Assembly: GCA_022072085.1 (NCBI GenBank) | Contig: JAJVII010000020.1 | Location: 62,001 to 126,000 of the forward strand | DNA from: Phycisphaerae bacterium | Lineage (GTDB): Bacteria > Planctomycetota > Phycisphaerae > JAJVII01 | DNA: 64,000 nucleotides | Reading direction: 5' to 3' | Notes under the pieces: generated by a model | Database searches by the model: none | What the model saw: the letters and a program-made list of their open reading frames with translations, nothing else | Told to the model about the DNA's origin: nothing | Shown: positions 53,570 through 61,140 of the stretch, one piece after another | How the letters are laid out: every line of letters starts with the position of its first letter | Numbering within the stretch: position 1 is the stretch's first letter | Position numbers and translations under genes: made by a program

Positions 53570-53606
53570 CGGAGTGCTGAGTGCTGACTCCTAGCTCCTA
53601 AGTGCT
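53570..53606 (+). repeat. GAGTGCTGAGTGCTGA-type tandem repeat between pilB and pilT
   Basis: Degenerate 7-8 base units (GAGTGCTGA, CTCCTAGCTCCTAAGTGCTAA) fill most of the 54-base gap between the two ATPase genes. Confidence 0.6.
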
Positions 53607-53612
53607 AATGAC

Positions 53613-54740
53613 ATGACCCTGGGCCAACTGCTCCAATCCGCCTGCCGGCTGCACGCCAGCGATCTGGTGCTGGCCGCCGGGGCTGCGCCGACCGTCTGGG
53701 TCCACGGCCGCATGCGGACGATGGACGATTGGCCGACGCCGCTGGAGGCCGGGGCCGTGGGCGAACTGTTCGCTCCGCTGCTGAGCGACGACCAGCGGGA
53801 CCGCCTCCAGCGCTGCGGCGACCTGGACTGGTCGGCGTCGCTGGACGGGCTGCTGGCTGACGAACAGGAGGGCGACCTGGCGCGGATTCGCGTCAACCTG
53901 CATCGCCAGCGCGGCGACCTGGCAGCCGCCGTCCGGTTCATCTCCCGCCATGTGCCGACGCTGGAGTCGCTGAACCTGCCGGCCGTCGTGGGCGAATGGG
54001 TCGACCTGCCGCGCGGGCTGGTGCTGGTGACCGGCCCGACCGGCGCTGGCAAGAGCACGACCCTGGCGGCCATGGTCCAGCAGGCCAACCGGACCCACGA
54101 CTACCACGTGATCACGCTGGAGGACCCGATCGAATACCAGTTCGAGCACGGGCGATGCCTGATCGAGCAGCGTCAGATCGGCGAGGACTGCCCGGGCTTT
54201 GCCGAGGCGCTGCGGCACGTCGTGCGGCAGCGGCCGGACGTGATCCTGGTCGGCGAGATGCGCGACCGCGAGACGATCGCGGCGGCGCTGACGGCGGCCG
54301 AGACAGGCCATCTTGTGCTGGCGACGCTGCACACGAGTTCGGCCCCGGCGACACTGGCGCGGATCATCGACGTGTTCGACCACGAGCGGCAGGGGCAGAT
54401 CCGGCTGCAACTGGCCGGCTCGCTCCAGTGCATCCTCTGCCAGTGCCTGCTGCCCGACCGGCTGGGCGGCGGGGTGGTGCCGGCGACGGAGGTGCTGATC
54501 GCCGGGACGGCCATCCGCCGGGCGATCCGCGACGGCGCCGAGCACCAGATCGACGCGATGCTGGAGACCGGCGGCGGGTTGGGCATGCACAGCCTGGAGC
54601 AGGATCTGGCCCGGCTGGTCGACGAGGGGCGTATCGCACTGGACGACGCGGCGGCGCGGTGCGACGACGTCGAGAAACTGAACCGCCGGCTGGGATCCCA
54701 ACGGGCGCCCGACGCCCGAGTCCGGGGAGGCAGGAGATGA
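53613..54740 (+). CDS. pilT: PilT/PilU-like retraction ATPase
   Basis: 375 residues. The N-terminal PAS-like domain begins LLQSACRLHASDLVLAAGAAPTVWVHG. Walker A is GPTGAGKST near 141, then TLEDPIEYQFEHGRCLIEQRQIG, Walker B PDVILVGEMRDRETIAAALTAAETGHLVLATLHT and the C-terminal ATEVLIAGTAIRRAIRDG. The AIRNLIRE motif needed for retraction in PilT is here AIRRAIRDG, so retraction competence is plausible but not certain. Its stop overlaps the pilC start (ATGA). Confidence 0.9.
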   Translation: MTLGQLLQSACRLHASDLVLAAGAAPTVWVHGRMRTMDDWPTPLEAGAVGELFAPLLSDDQRDRLQRCGDLDWSASLDGLLADEQEGDLARIRVNLHRQRGDLAAAVRFISRHVPTLESLNLPAVVGEWVDLPRGLVLVTGPTGAGKSTTLAAMVQQANRTHDYHVITLEDPIEYQFEHGRCLIEQRQIGEDCPGFAEALRHVVRQRPDVILVGEMRDRETIAAALTAAETGHLVLATLHTSSAPATLARIIDVFDHERQGQIRLQLAGSLQCILCQCLLPDRLGGGVVPATEVLIAGTAIRRAIRDGAEHQIDAMLETGGGLGMHSLEQDLARLVDEGRIALDDAAARCDDVEKLNRRLGSQRAPDARVRGGRR

Positions 54741-55996
54741 TCAAGTTCAACTACGTCGCCCGCGACAGCAGCGGGCAATCGATCAACGGGACGGTGTCGG
54801 CGCTGACGCCGGCGGCCGCCAGCCGGCAGCTCCGCCAGGAGGGCAAATTCCTCCTGCGCCTGGAGGCGGCGTCGGCCGGGGCGAGCGGGCCGGTTGCCAA
54901 GGCCGCTGCCGCGTCGCAGCCCCTGGCCACCCCCTCGGGCAGCCGGCGCGGCATCAAGCGCAAGGACCTGATCTACGTCACCACGCAGATGGCGGTGATG
55001 GCCGAGACCGGCGTGCCGCTGGCCGACGCGCTGGACTCGATCTGCGATCAGATGAGCAACCAGAACCTCCAGGCAATCCTCAAGGACGTGGCCGAGCGGG
55101 TCAAGAGCGGCGAAGAATTCAGCTCGGCGCTGGGCCGGTATCCCAAGCTCTTCTCGGCGATGTACGTCGCGATGGTCAAGGCGGCTGAAGCCAGCGGCAC
55201 GCTGGGCGTCATGCTCGAGCGCATCGCCGAATACCTGACCGACGAGGAGGAGACCCGCAAGAAGGTCCGCGGGGCGCTGGTCTACCCGGTTTCGATGCTG
55301 GTCTTCGCGCTGGCGGTCACGGTGTTCCTGATGGCGTTCGTGCTGCCGAAGTTCACCGCCATTTACGCCCAGAAGCAGGCGGCCCTGCCGGTGCTCACGA
55401 AGGTCGTGATGGGCATCAGCAACTTCATGGTGACCTACTGGATCCACCTGGTCATCGGCACAGCGGCCGCGACGACCGGGCTGGTCTTCTTCTTCCGCAG
55501 CGAGGGCGGCAAGGACTGGTGGGCCGGCGCCAAGCTGAAGATTCCGCTGCTGGGCAGCATGTTCCACAAGGCCTACATGACCCGCTGCCTGCGGACGCTG
55601 GGCACGCTGATCGCCACCGGCGTGAGCATGCTGGAGGCGGTCGAGATCACCCGGCGCGTCGCCGGACGCGGACCGTTCGGGCGGCTGTGGGAGAACGTCG
55701 ACCAGACGCTGCGCGGCGGGCAGCAGTTGTCCGACCCGCTGCTGCGCGAGCCGCTGATCCCGCGGTCGGTGGCCCAGATGATCTCGGCCGGCGAGCGGAC
55801 CGGCACGCTGCCCAACGTGCTGGAGCGCGTCGCGGGGTTCAGCGACCGCGAGCTGAAGAACCAGATCAAGACGATCACCTCGATGATCGAGCCGATCATG
55901 ATCTCGCTCATGGGCCTGATCGTCGGCACGATCGTGATGGCGCTGCTGATGCCGATCTTCACGATCAGCAAGGTGATGACGACCCACGGCGGATAA
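54737..55996 (+). CDS. pilC: PilC/GspF inner-membrane platform protein
   Basis: 419 residues; GGAGGCAGGAG precedes the ATG. It starts with FNYVARDSSGQSINGTVSA, as PilC/GspF proteins do. Two T2SSF helical domains follow (about 80-205 and 285-410), each with the GEEFSSAL / GGQQLSDPL and KAAEASGTLGVMLERIA / SAGERTGTLPNVLERVA pattern. Three membrane helices lie near 185-210, 235-255 and 385-410. It couples the cytoplasmic ATPases to pseudopilin assembly. An Ala/Ser linker (52-70) is longer than usual. Confidence 0.93.
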   Translation: MIKFNYVARDSSGQSINGTVSALTPAAASRQLRQEGKFLLRLEAASAGASGPVAKAAAASQPLATPSGSRRGIKRKDLIYVTTQMAVMAETGVPLADALDSICDQMSNQNLQAILKDVAERVKSGEEFSSALGRYPKLFSAMYVAMVKAAEASGTLGVMLERIAEYLTDEEETRKKVRGALVYPVSMLVFALAVTVFLMAFVLPKFTAIYAQKQAALPVLTKVVMGISNFMVTYWIHLVIGTAAATTGLVFFFRSEGGKDWWAGAKLKIPLLGSMFHKAYMTRCLRTLGTLIATGVSMLEAVEITRRVAGRGPFGRLWENVDQTLRGGQQLSDPLLREPLIPRSVAQMISAGERTGTLPNVLERVAGFSDRELKNQIKTITSMIEPIMISLMGLIVGTIVMALLMPIFTISKVMTTHGG

Positions 55997-56230
55997 GACC
56001 GTCGCGGCCGCCGATTCGGCCGGGCCGCCGTCGCCCGGCGCAGACAAACTGAGTTATCCTCGTCTCCTTACCGGGGCGGGGGGCCGGTCCCAATGATCCA
56101 GGGCGGCGCCCCGCTCTTTCTCTTGCGCCCCACCGGTTCGGGGGGATTCCCCATCGAAGCGAATCCTCACGCCCCCGGTACGGTTCAACCAGGATGGAGG
56201 GCTCTACCGGACGCCTTGGACGGGGTGGCG

Positions 56231-57550
56231 ATGCGACATCTGCCGATCATTGCGACGGTCCTGCTGCTGGCTGCCGCGACGGGACTGGCCGACGGCGGGG
56301 CGACGACCCGGCCGCAGGGAATGTCGGCTGCCGAGGCGCGGGAGTTGTTCGCCAACACCCAGGCCGCCGCCGCCAAGGCCGCGACCGGCGCCCACGGCGT
56401 GATCATCTGGAAGCAGTTTCTGGAGATTCAGGCCGAGGGCCCGGTGGCCGACGCCGCCCGCCGCGAGTTGGCCGTCTGGCAGGAGCGGGCCGACAAGAAC
56501 CTCGTCCGCTTCGGACCCTACTGGATACCGGCCGACAAGGCGGCGGAGCATTCGGCCCGAGCCGACGAACTGTTGGCCGAGGCACGCAGGACCGACCCGC
56601 CCGACGAGGCCATTCGCCTGCTGAACGAGGCGGCCAAGGCCCATCCCTACCGGATGGACATCCCGGCGATCAAGGCCGAGCGGGCGTTCGCTGCCAAGCG
56701 CCTGCGGGATTTCGGCTTGGCGCTGGGGGAAATCCTGGCGATCGACCCCGAGCAGGCAGCCGCCCGATGCGACCTGGGCGTGCTGGCGGTGAACACGCGC
56801 GACTGGGACGGGGCGCTGCGAAACCTGATCAAGGCGGCCGAGCCGGCTGACCGCGATGAGATTCTGGACGACCTGGACGAGGTGATCCGGATGGCCGAGT
56901 CGGCCGGCTATGACCGTCCGCTGCTCGCCCAGGCGCGGGCCCAGTCGGCGCGAACCGCGGCCGCGATGCAGCAGTCGGGCATGCGTCGCGGCCAGGCCCG
57001 CTGGGGGACGCAGTGGGTCTCGCAGGATCAGTATGACACGTGGGCTCGCGAGAACGCCCACTTCGACAAGCAGATCGAGGACGTCAAGAGCCGCATGGCC
57101 GCCCTTGACAAGACCTATCGCAAGGCGCGATGGGTCATGGACCACCACGACGAATTCCGCCGCGACCTCCAGGACCGCATCAGACGCACGTCCATCGCCC
57201 GCCGCAAGAACGAGTACATTCAACAGCTCAACGACCTGGAGAACGCCCATACGCAGGCCATGGAGGCCATGCCGACCTTCAAGGACGAGGCACAGAAGTT
57301 GCAGGACGAACTGGCCGAGGTGGCGTCGCACAAGAACCAGCCGCCGTACGCCAGGAAGCTCTACCTGCTGGGACCCGGGGGGCAGGGCATTTTGGAGACC
57401 ATCGATCTGAATCCGCCCCAGCCGGAGAATCCGGGCGACCGCAAGGAGAACCGTCCGGACAGGCGTCAGGGGCAGGATCGCCCCAAGCCGAACCCAGCCA
57501 AGGAGTTGACGCTACCAGATGGCGTTTCGCCCATGGCCGAGCCCGGTTGA
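56231..57550 (+). CDS. Secreted helical/TPR-like protein of unknown function
   Basis: 439 residues from MRHLPI (GGGGTGG upstream). A signal peptide (about 1-20, ending GLADGG) is followed by a TTRPQG linker. Helical repeats include TPR-like units (AIRLLNEAAKAHPYRMDIPAIKAERAF; VLAVNTRDWDGALRNLIKAAEP). The motif KNLVRFGPYWIPADKA resembles the W-x-P surface motif of other planctomycetal periplasmic proteins. The C-terminal half is a long charged helix and a Pro/Asp/Arg-rich tail. No family is recognised. It may be the last gene linked to the pilus locus, but 234 bases separate it from pilC. Confidence 0.7.
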   Translation: MRHLPIIATVLLLAAATGLADGGATTRPQGMSAAEARELFANTQAAAAKAATGAHGVIIWKQFLEIQAEGPVADAARRELAVWQERADKNLVRFGPYWIPADKAAEHSARADELLAEARRTDPPDEAIRLLNEAAKAHPYRMDIPAIKAERAFAAKRLRDFGLALGEILAIDPEQAAARCDLGVLAVNTRDWDGALRNLIKAAEPADRDEILDDLDEVIRMAESAGYDRPLLAQARAQSARTAAAMQQSGMRRGQARWGTQWVSQDQYDTWARENAHFDKQIEDVKSRMAALDKTYRKARWVMDHHDEFRRDLQDRIRRTSIARRKNEYIQQLNDLENAHTQAMEAMPTFKDEAQKLQDELAEVASHKNQPPYARKLYLLGPGGQGILETIDLNPPQPENPGDRKENRPDRRQGQDRPKPNPAKELTLPDGVSPMAEPG

Positions 57551-57578
57551 GGTAAGGAACTACCTGATAGCGATGGAA

Positions 57579-57606
57579 TTGACGGCGTAGCGGCTCGTGA
57601 TATAAA
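57579..57606 (+). promoter_or_regulatory. Sigma-70-like promoter of the PerR-like/peroxiredoxin genes
   Basis: TTGACG, a 16-bp spacer and TATAAA in an AT-rich patch that stands out from its surroundings, about 110 bases before the regulator ATG. Confidence 0.45.
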
Positions 57607-57625
57607 TTACTGGTAAGGGGAATTG

Positions 57626-57646
57626 AGACCCATAATTGGGGGGTCT
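57626..57646 (+). terminator. Small hairpin in the regulator leader
   Basis: AGACCC and GGGTCT pair around a 9-base loop and are followed by TGAATTTAAT. It could terminate transcription from upstream or attenuate the regulator transcript. Confidence 0.3.
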
Positions 57647-57655
57647 TGAATTTAA

Positions 57656-57670
57656 TCGTAATTATTATTT
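57656..57670 (+). promoter_or_regulatory. PerR/Fur-box-like operator
   Basis: TCGTAATTATTATTT matches the 7-1-7 PerR box TTATAAT-N-ATTATAA at 10 of 14 defined positions, with an intact core TAAT-N-ATTAT. It lies between the candidate promoter and the regulator ATG, suitable for autorepression. Confidence 0.4.
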
Positions 57671-57718
57671 GATAGCTTGAGGGCTCGGGTTACAATTTCG
57701 GCTCTAATGGGAGACAAC

Positions 57719-58171
57719 ATGCTTAAGGCGGACACGGCAATGCTGAGGGAGGCTCTTGCCCGGCAGGGGCAGCGTTTCACGCGTCAACGCGCCCGGGTGT
57801 ATGAGGTGCTCTGCGCGACCGACCGTCATCCGACGGCCGAGGAAGTCTATGTGAAGGTCAAGCGGGAGCTGCCGTCGGTGTCGTTGGCGACGGTCTACAA
57901 GTCGCTGGACGCCCTGGTCCAGTGCGGACTGGCGCAGAAGCTCACTTACGGCGACGGGTCGGCCCGTTTCGACGCCAACATCAAGCATCACCCCCATCTC
58001 CGCGACCTGGAGACGGGGCAGGTGCTGGATGTGCCGATGGAACTGGCCGATCGCGTGGCGCTGCGGCTGCCCGACGACGTCATCGCGGGCATCCAGAAGA
58101 TGTCCGGCTTCGAGGTCACAGGTCTGCGGGTCGAACTGGTTGGCCGGCGCGTTCCCGCCGGCGTGAGCTGA
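57719..58171 (+). CDS. Fur-family regulator, PerR-like, without CxxC zinc motifs
   Basis: 150 residues from MLKADT, chosen because GGGAG lies 6 bases upstream. The winged helix includes RFTRQRARVYEVLCATDRHPTAEEVY and PSVSLATVYKSLDAL, the DNA-recognition helix. The regulatory-metal ligands of PerR seem kept: His in DRHPTAEE, Asp in ARFD, two His in KHHPH, and Asp in QVLDV. However, both structural CxxC pairs of typical Fur/PerR are missing: HHPHLRDLETGQVLD replaces H-H-C-x-x-C, and the C-terminus has no Cys. The peroxiredoxin gene downstream supports peroxide sensing. Confidence 0.88.
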   Translation: MLKADTAMLREALARQGQRFTRQRARVYEVLCATDRHPTAEEVYVKVKRELPSVSLATVYKSLDALVQCGLAQKLTYGDGSARFDANIKHHPHLRDLETGQVLDVPMELADRVALRLPDDVIAGIQKMSGFEVTGLRVELVGRRVPAGVS

Positions 58172-58307
58172 GCCGGCCGGGTTCGATCTGCGGGAGCGGG
58201 TCGTTCTCTTTCTGTCCGTCCTGCTGCGTTGGGCCCATCGTGGAGTGACGACTAACAGGCCACAAAGCATCAAGGGGAGTCCCTTTTCCGAGGAAGGAAC
58301 GCATTCG

Positions 58308-58871
58308 ATGTCAGATCAGGATTGCTGCTGCTGCACCGCGAAGGTAGGGCAGGCCGCGCCGCAGTTCGACATGCCGGCCGTCGTGGATGGGCGTCTGGAC
58401 GCCCGGGCCCGGCTGAAGGACCTCAAGGGCAAGTGGGTGGTGCTCTACTTCTATCCGCTGGACTTCACGTTCGTCTGCCCGACCGAAATCACGGGCCTGG
58501 ACAACCGCATCAACGAGTTCCAGGAACTCAACGCGGTCGTCATCGGATGCTCGACCGACTCGGTCCACAGCCATAACGCCTGGATGCAGAAGAGCCCCAA
58601 GGAAGGCGGCATCGGCAAGCTGGTTCACCCGCTGGCCTCGGACCTGACCGGCAAGGTCTGCCGCGACTACGGCGTCTACCTCGATGACCAGGGCATCGCC
58701 CTTCGTGGCCTGTTCATCATCGACCCCGACGGCGTGCTCCAGTACGGCGTTGTGCACGCTCTGAACGTCGGCCGCAGCGTCGATGAGACCCTCCGCGTCC
58801 TCCAGGCGCTCCAGAGCGGCGGGCTGTGCCCGATCAACTGGCAGCCGGGGCAGAGCACGCTGAAGGTCTGA
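58308..58871 (+). CDS. 2-Cys peroxiredoxin (AhpC/Prx1 type)
   Basis: 187 residues from MSDQDC, with GGAAGGAAC upstream. The peroxidatic Cys57 lies in PLDFTFVCPTEI and the resolving Cys174 in GGLCPINW. It reduces H2O2 and organic hydroperoxides and is recycled by a thioredoxin or AhpF-like reductase not seen here. A GGIG motif is present but the C-terminal YF motif is not, so it should resist over-oxidation. Residues 6-9 are four consecutive Cys, absent from ordinary AhpC and of unknown use. It follows the PerR-like gene and ends at a strong terminator. Confidence 0.94.
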   Translation: MSDQDCCCCTAKVGQAAPQFDMPAVVDGRLDARARLKDLKGKWVVLYFYPLDFTFVCPTEITGLDNRINEFQELNAVVIGCSTDSVHSHNAWMQKSPKEGGIGKLVHPLASDLTGKVCRDYGVYLDDQGIALRGLFIIDPDGVLQYGVVHALNVGRSVDETLRVLQALQSGGLCPINWQPGQSTLKV

Positions 58872-58895
58872 CCCGTCGCACCTGTCGAACCGTCG

Positions 58896-58924
58896 CGCCG
58901 CCCGGGCCGCTGGTCCGGGCGGCG
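58896..58924 (+). terminator. Intrinsic-type terminator after the peroxiredoxin gene
   Basis: A 13-bp GC-rich stem (CGCCGCCCGG...CCGGGCGGCG) with one wobble pair and a 3-base loop, followed by TTCT, 25 bases after the stop. Confidence 0.6.
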
Positions 58925-58956
58925 TTCTGATGTACGCTCCGCGCGGGCCGGACGCG

Positions 58957-58985
58957 TTGACAGACCGCCCCGCTTGCGGCAGACT
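58957..58985 (+). promoter_or_regulatory. Promoter of the RND efflux genes
   Basis: A perfect TTGACA with a 17-bp spacer leads to a weak CAGACT, about 37 bases before the adaptor ATG. Confidence 0.35.
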
Positions 58986-59021
58986 GTCTTCCGCCCGAAG
59001 AACGGAAGCGAGGTTCACACC

Positions 59022-60074
59022 ATGAAGCGAATTCTGGCCATCATTCGAATCACACTGGTCGCCCTCGTCGGCGTGGGGGCGATGGTCCTGCTGATGTACT
59101 GGCTGCAGGGCGGGTTCGTCCGCAAAGTCTCGCCCGGCCAGGCGTCGCCGGTGGCCCAGTCGGCCATCCCCGCGACGATCACCGTCCAGATCACCCAGGT
59201 GCCGACCTACACCGAGAGTTGGGGCACGGTGCAGGCCGAGCACGAGACGGCCGTCGCCAGCAAGCTGTTGGCCCGGGTGAAGGAAGTGAAGGTCTCCGCC
59301 GGCCAGTCCGTCGGCAAGGGCGACCCGCTGGTGGTCCTGGACGATACGGAATACAAGGCCCGGCTGGACCAGGCCCAGGCCGCCCTCAAGCAGGCCCAGG
59401 ACGACTTCGAGCGCATCACGAAGCTCCACGCGGACGGCCGCGCGACCGAGCGCGAGCTGACCGTCGCGACCAACGCCCTGGCCGCCGCCAAGGCGAAGGT
59501 GGCCGAGGCCGACGCGGTTTGGAAGGATGCCGTCATCGTCGCCCCGGCCGACGGCGTGGTGATCGACCGGCTGGTTCAGCCGGGCGACACGGTCTCGCCG
59601 GGGCACGTCATCGCGCGGATGTTCGATCACCTCCAGATGGTTGCCCGCGTCGCCGAGTCGCTGCGGCCCAATCTGTTCCTGACCCAGTCGATCGGCGTCC
59701 GGCTCCAGGGCCTGCCGCACGCCTGCGCGGGCACGGTCAGCGAGATCGTCCCCCAGGCCGACCCGACCAACCGCACGTTCGAGGTGAAGGTGACCGGTCC
59801 CTGCCAGCCGGGCGTGATGATCGGAAACTCCGGCCGCATCGTCATTCCCACAGGCGTCAGCGAGCAGATTCTCATCCCCGTCGCCGCGGTCCAGCGGGTC
59901 GGGCAGATCACCAGCGTGCTCAGGGTCGTTGACGGCTCGCCCGGGGGCCAGCCGCACCTTCTCCGCCAGTTCGTCGAGCTGGGCAGCCTGCGCGACGGGC
60001 AGTACGAGGTGACCAGCGGGCTGAAGGTCGGCGACCGGATCGTCGCCGACGTGCGGTCAGCCGACCGCGGCTGA
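59022..60074 (+). CDS. RND efflux periplasmic adaptor (membrane fusion protein)
   Basis: 350 residues. An N-terminal membrane anchor (about 10-30) precedes the lipoyl half-motif SKLLARVKEVKVSAGQSVGKGDPLVVLDDTEYKARL. A coiled-coil hairpin (LDQAQAALKQAQDDFERITKLHADGRATERELTVATNALAAAKAKV) and the second lipoyl half IVAPADGVVIDRLVQPGDTV follow, then the beta-barrel and membrane-proximal domains (GQPHLLRQFVELGSLRDGQYEVTSGLKVGDRIV). It links an RND pump to an outer-membrane channel. The pump gene is two genes downstream; no TolC-like gene is seen. Confidence 0.9.
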   Translation: MKRILAIIRITLVALVGVGAMVLLMYWLQGGFVRKVSPGQASPVAQSAIPATITVQITQVPTYTESWGTVQAEHETAVASKLLARVKEVKVSAGQSVGKGDPLVVLDDTEYKARLDQAQAALKQAQDDFERITKLHADGRATERELTVATNALAAAKAKVAEADAVWKDAVIVAPADGVVIDRLVQPGDTVSPGHVIARMFDHLQMVARVAESLRPNLFLTQSIGVRLQGLPHACAGTVSEIVPQADPTNRTFEVKVTGPCQPGVMIGNSGRIVIPTGVSEQILIPVAAVQRVGQITSVLRVVDGSPGGQPHLLRQFVELGSLRDGQYEVTSGLKVGDRIVADVRSADRG

Positions 60075-60122
60075 CCGACGGGACATTCCTCAACTTCGAT
60101 CACACCGGGAGTCTGCGAATTC

Positions 60123-61127
60123 ATGGCCAGGACCTACGGCGTCGGCATCATCGGGTTGGGCATGGGACGTGCGCACTGCCAGCGGATCGTCGGGAGCGAA
60201 AAACGCGTGCGGCTGGCCGCCGTCTGCGATGTTGACGCCGACCGCGGCCGCCAGACCAGCGAGACCTACGGCATCCCGTGGTATCCGAAATATGCCGACA
60301 TGCTCGCCGACCCGGGTGTGGACATCGTGCTGGTGGCCACGCCGACGGGCATGCACGCCGAGCACAGCATCGCCGCCGCCCGCGCCGGCAAGCACGTGCT
60401 CTGCGAGAAGCCGCTGGATGTCGAACTGCCGGCGGCCAGGCGGATCATCGCCGAGTGCCGCAAGGCCGGCGTGAGGCTCCAGGTCGGCTTCCAGAACCGC
60501 TGCTCGCAGGACAGCCGCCGCACGCGGCACGACATTGAGGCTGGCCGACTCGGCCGACTGCTGTTCAGCGAGATGCAGCTGCACTGGTGGCGCGGCAAGC
60601 CGGGCTACTTCACCAAGGGCGGCTGGCGCGGGACGTGGCGCTACGACGGCGGCGGGGCGTTCATGAACCAGGGCATCCACTTCATCGACCTGCTGGTCTG
60701 GTTCATGGGGCGTCCGGTCGCCGTGCTGGGGCGCTGCGCGACCACGTTGTTCCCCATCGAGACCGAGGACGTGGGCATGGCCATCGTGACCTTCGAGTCC
60801 GGCGCCCGGGCCTGCCTGACGGCGACGACGACCGCCCACCCGATCGAGACCGACCGGACGCGCATCTACCTCCAGGGCAGCGAGGGCCGCGTGGTTCTCA
60901 GCGGTTCCTACACGCTCGACCGCACCGAGGTCGAACTGGGCAAGGCCCGCCCCGGCGCCGGCCGACCGCCGCGCGGCACGACGCTCTACGCCGACCTGGC
61001 GCAGGCGATCGACGACGGCCGCGACCCGATCAGCAGCGGCGAGTCGGCGTTGCATTCGCTGGCGGTCATCAAGGCGATCTACAAGTCCAGCAAGACCGGC
61101 CGCGAGGTGAAGCTGGACCTGGACTGA
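60123..61127 (+). CDS. Gfo/Idh/MocA-family oxidoreductase
   Basis: 334 residues. The NAD(P)-binding Rossmann motif GIIGLGMGRAHC is at the start, followed by AVCDVDADRG. The signature LCEKPLDVELPAARRI near 95-110 holds the catalytic Lys. The substrate domain has GGGAFMNQGIHFIDLLVWFMG, in which Gly-x-His places the catalytic His. The enzyme oxidises or reduces a sugar or cyclitol; which one is unclear. It sits between the efflux adaptor and the RND pump, 48 bases after one and 13 before the other, all on one strand, an odd place for a sugar dehydrogenase. Confidence 0.92.
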   Translation: MARTYGVGIIGLGMGRAHCQRIVGSEKRVRLAAVCDVDADRGRQTSETYGIPWYPKYADMLADPGVDIVLVATPTGMHAEHSIAAARAGKHVLCEKPLDVELPAARRIIAECRKAGVRLQVGFQNRCSQDSRRTRHDIEAGRLGRLLFSEMQLHWWRGKPGYFTKGGWRGTWRYDGGGAFMNQGIHFIDLLVWFMGRPVAVLGRCATTLFPIETEDVGMAIVTFESGARACLTATTTAHPIETDRTRIYLQGSEGRVVLSGSYTLDRTEVELGKARPGAGRPPRGTTLYADLAQAIDDGRDPISSGESALHSLAVIKAIYKSSKTGREVKLDLD

Positions 61128-61140
61128 GCAGGAACGCAAC

